Source: Panopea generosa (lineage: Eukaryota > Mollusca > Bivalvia > Adapedonta > Hiatellidae). Taken from it: 64,000 bases of DNA. The stretch's first letter is position 1, and each line of letters opens with the position of its first letter. Positions 60,706-64,000 of this stretch are shown one piece after another. Made by a program: the position numbers and the translations under genes. Location: NCBI GenBank assembly GCA_029582155.1, contig CM055911.1:28804014-28868013 (forward strand), in the 5' to 3' direction. The notes below the pieces were generated by a model that saw only the letters and a list, made by a program, of their open reading frames with translations, was not told the DNA's origin and searched no databases.

Positions 60706-61864
60706 TTGATGAAGTGAAAGCAGAACTTTAATTTATCTTAAATTGTTGAAATTGGGATCCCAAAATATGTGGTTTTTAATTTAACTTTAAAAAAATTACC
60801 ATGAATGAAAGTGTATATGTATATATGAGAGAGAGAACAAAGCAATGATTTTTTTTTTTATTGAATAAACAGGAAATGTCTTCATAATCAATTCATTAAT
60901 AGTTTCACATTGCATATTTATTCTCACTGTTTGAAGTTTTTAAGATCTTCATAAAATTAAAATTTCCATCCCTGGTAACTATATCCGATAATGACATTTT
61001 ATTTGTGATAGAGTGCACTTGATTGCAAATAATGTGCCAGCATGTGATCGTAGTTCCCAAAAATCTGGAAGAATGAAATGAGGTTAAACTGGCAAATAAA
61101 GGAATGACGACTGTAATAATGCATTATGACAGTATTCGTGCGGTAATTTACGATGGCCACACATGTTTTGCTCCTTCATTTATGAAACATGTCATGGTGG
61201 AACAATAGCTTACCACACATATTTCAGATAAGTTCTTACATTATATTTCATTTTATAGAAACCCAGCTGGAAAGGCAAATATAACCCTGACCTTTAGTAA
61301 TTTCAACCAATCTGAAATAAGCGAGAGCTTATTGAAACTTTTGAAATTCCATTTCTAAAACGTTTAACTGCATGCTTGCGCCTGTCAAAAACATTTATGG
61401 AAACGTTAAAAGAATTGATTGAAAGTAAAATCGTCTGCGTGGTTTATTTGTAGAGTAGTGTTTACTTTTCCAAATAACTTCGAGCTTTAAATGGAATGCA
61501 CCAAGTCTACCTACGGCTTGATAAAGAAAACTAAAACCAGAAAGATTCACAATGTACTCCTAAAATATTGGTTTAAAACGCGGAATACGTGAATTATTAA
61601 TGACCTAATTTCACATTAGAATGTGTTGCTGTTTTAACATGAGCTAGAATCATGTCTCTCGTGTTTAGGTTCAATTTCAACTAGTTATTACATTGAATAA
61701 AAGTTAGTGTTGCTTTTTGTTGCTTTTATTTTCCTTGTATATTCAAAAATGATGTGTTGTTTTACTGACGTCAGTAATTTCAAGCAGTGAAGCCATCACA
61801 AAAAATATCAGAATTTCCTTTAGCCGGATATTTTGAAACGACGTAGCGATTACTGCATGGTATT
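60706..61864. other. Intron or intergenic sequence
   Basis: Nothing recognised. Confidence 0.5.
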
Positions 61865-62045
61865 GATTGAATGTTTAGCGTCATTTTATGCCATCAAGGA
61901 CTAACAGACGATCAGTTACCCTAACGACTGTTTGCTGGGATCCTGGAAGGTTAACCAATACTCGAGCAAAGCCCATCTCTGCAAGTAACTGATAGCTTTC
62001 CTACTTGAATCAGCGGTGAAAGACGGGTGATAATGAGACACAATT
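61865..62045 (-). mobile_element. SINE body (family 1) without tRNA head
   Basis: GCGTCATTTTATGCCATCAA, AGACGATCAGTTA, CCAATACTCGAGC and AAGTAACTGATA appear in the same order as in 26010-26285 and 27945-28210. The tRNA-like head expected beyond 62045 is missing, as in 5'-truncated SINE insertions. Confidence 0.75.
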
Positions 62046-62212
62046 ATTGCATTGATTAATATTGATATTATTATTGTGCGATATATATTCTTAACACTTT
62101 CCTAATTTTCAGTATATGTTTTATATCTGTATTATTGTTGAAAAATAATTGTAGTGGTTCCGTGTTAGTACTGTGTTAGAGTTATTTATTTTAACATTAG
62201 TTGTTGGTGTTG

Positions 62213-62213
<1 letters not shown>

Positions 62214-62306
<93 letters not shown>

Positions 62307-62359
62307 AACTCCCTCCCTCCCTCCTCCCTCCTCCCTCCCTCTCTCCCTCCCTCCTCCCT

Positions 62360-62400
<41 letters not shown>

Positions 62401-62434
62401 CTTTCTCCTTCCCTCCCTCCCTCCCTCCCTCCCT

Positions 62435-62512
<78 letters not shown>

Positions 62513-62513
62513 G
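62214..62513 (+). repeat. CT microsatellite with CCT/CCCT islands
   Basis: CT runs of tens of units flank two islands of CCCT and CCTCC units (about 62303-62365 and 62398-62442). The long frames on either strand are artefacts. Confidence 0.98.
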
Positions 62514-62844
62514 AAGACTCCTATGTAATCAGTATTACTGATATGTCTGCAGACATCACACATGGAAAATGAAAGATGTACGCATAATAGTTGTACTAAA
62601 ACATTATGTCGTATAAGCCTGTATCTGGATATATCACATGCCAACTTTGGCACATTTTTAACTGTGGTGACAATGGATATATGTTTTTAAAATATTAAAA
62701 TAAATAAACAAGATTTTTTAAAATATATTTTACAAGGATTTTCTCTGAAATCTGTTTGGATTTTACGTCACATTTAGCTATGGCCGTGTTTTTTTATTGG
62801 TATATTATTATTATTGGACAGAAAAGGTATACATGGTATGTCTA
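62514..62844. other. Intergenic sequence
   Basis: Nothing recognised. Confidence 0.5.
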
Positions 62845-63150
62845 ATCAAAACATGTCATAGACATATGTCATACAAACATTGCCACACCAATACACACTG
62901 TCATACGAATGTGTCATATCAAAACAATGTCATAGACATATGTCATAAAAACTTGCCACACCAATACACACATCATACGAACATGTCATATCAAAAGATG
63001 GCATAGACATATGTCAAACAAACTTGCCACACCAATACACACATCATACGAACATGTTATGTCAAAACATGACATATACATATGTCATACAAGGCTTGCC
63101 GCACCAATACACACATCTTACGAACATGTCATATCAAATTACTATACCAA
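62845..63150 (+). repeat. ~66-70-bp tandem repeat, four copies
   Basis: CATAGACATATGTCATACAA, TTGCC(A/G)CACCAATACACA and CATACGAACATGTCATATCA recur from about 62858, 62931, 63002 and 63071. Confidence 0.85.
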
Positions 63151-63239
63151 GATACTTCACCAAACTAGCATACCTACATCTCCCAATAATATAATGCTGA
63201 CATGTAAACACAAACGTACTACAAACTATTAAAACCAAC

Positions 63240-63765
63240 AAACTTTACCATCATATATCTATATGTCATTACAACATGCCAAACTTGTCATACCAATATG
63301 TTTACGAACATGTCATACCAACATGTCATACCGACATGCTAAACAACATGCCATACTAACATGTCATACCAACATGTTATACCAACATAGCATACCAACA
63401 TGCCAAACAGTAAGTCATACCAACATGTCATACCAACATGATATACCAACATGCCAAACAACATATCATATCAACATGCCAAACAATATGTCATACAAAC
63501 ATGTCATATCAACATGATATACAAACATGCCAAACAACATGTCGTATTAACACACCAAACATTATGTCATACTAACATTCCATACCAACATGATATATCA
63601 ACATACCAAACAACATGTCGTATTAACATACCAAACATTATGCCATACCAACATTCCATACCAACATGATATATCAACATACCAAACAACATGATATATC
63701 AACATACCAAACAACATGATATATCAACATACCAAACAACATGATATACAAACATGTCATACAAT
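63240..63765 (+). repeat. Degenerate CATG-rich short tandem repeat
   Basis: Units such as CATGTCATACCAA and CATGCCAAACAA are interleaved, ending in a regular 25-bp unit (CAACATGATATATCAACATA) repeated at about 63590-63740. Probably derived from the neighbouring 66-70-bp repeat. Confidence 0.85.
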
Positions 63766-64000
63766 GAAATGTATTTTGAGTAGTTTAAATGGTACCAAGA
63801 AACACACAGAAGGGAAGATGGTATAAGATCGATGGACGCATTTATCTCAGAGGGATATTTCTGAAATGTGTTCATTTTACGATATTGCCAATCCCACGTG
63901 GACTGGTTCACCTCTGGTAATTAAATTAAGACCGGCTGTGGTTTTCAACACTATAAATTACTAACCAGTCTTCTCCATCAATGCGTTAATATACAAAACT
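63766..64000. other. Window end, unannotated
   Basis: Nothing recognised. Confidence 0.5.

Noticed and set aside
62186-62653. RE-rich 155-codon protein and SL-rich protein
   Set aside because: Both are translations of the CT microsatellite.
63242-63248. Sp leader exon ending ATGATG|GTAAAG on the minus strand
   Set aside because: The phase fits, but two codons inside a repeat-rich stretch are far too little evidence.

Overview
This window looks like nuclear DNA from an invertebrate animal. It is AT-rich and intron-containing. About a third or more of it is satellite, microsatellite or transposon-derived DNA, with several tRNA-derived SINE families. The one confidently recognised gene is a metazoan transcription factor of the Sp6-9 (Sp8/Sp9) group, split by a 1.5-kb intron, with zinc fingers almost like those of vertebrate Sp8/Sp9. 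The repeat landscape would fit a mollusc or another lophotrochozoan, but that is inference; the sequence alone does not fix the phylum. There is nothing bacterial or organellar.

Layout. 1-23088 is a satellite domain. Its base is a 46-bp tandem repeat in two versions: A (1-2683, 12282-13770, 22690-23088) and B (13770-22690), which lies inside A. At 2684-12281 the A array is interrupted by a 9.6-kb unit with about 45-bp terminal inverted repeats and a 4-bp TCAG duplication, as expected for a transposon insertion. That unit holds a 4-kb foldback with about 830-bp arms (3726-7683), into which a 1.6-kb TTAA-flanked element has inserted (4558-6176). It also holds a 3.4-kb compound ACT/GCT trinucleotide array (8231-11655) and subterminal hairpins. 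The order of events appears to be satellite, then 9.6-kb element, then nested elements.

23089-52850 is repeat-littered non-coding DNA. It contains SINEs of at least three tRNA-headed types, a 59-bp satellite (28612-29668), a 39-bp minisatellite in two arrays (33755-35775 and 36650-37203), two foldback elements, and short reading frames that mostly look fortuitous. One pair (25387-25542 and 25604-25926) could be a small secreted-protein gene but is weakly supported.

52850-64000 carries the Sp gene on the minus strand. The main coding exon is 56580-57561 (Sp box, Btd box, finger 1) and the last exon is 54784-55067 (fingers 2 and 3 and a short tail). A first exon with the start codon must lie upstream, at higher coordinates, and was not found. 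A TA-flanked MITE sits in the intron, and a 34-bp minisatellite lies 1.2 kb beyond the stop codon. The rest of this end is intergenic or intronic sequence with a 21-bp repeat, a long CT tract and a CATG-rich degenerate repeat.

No transposase, reverse transcriptase, rRNA gene or CRISPR array was recognised. All the transposon-like units seem non-autonomous. The most unusual material is the nested mobile-element and satellite structure of the first 23 kb.
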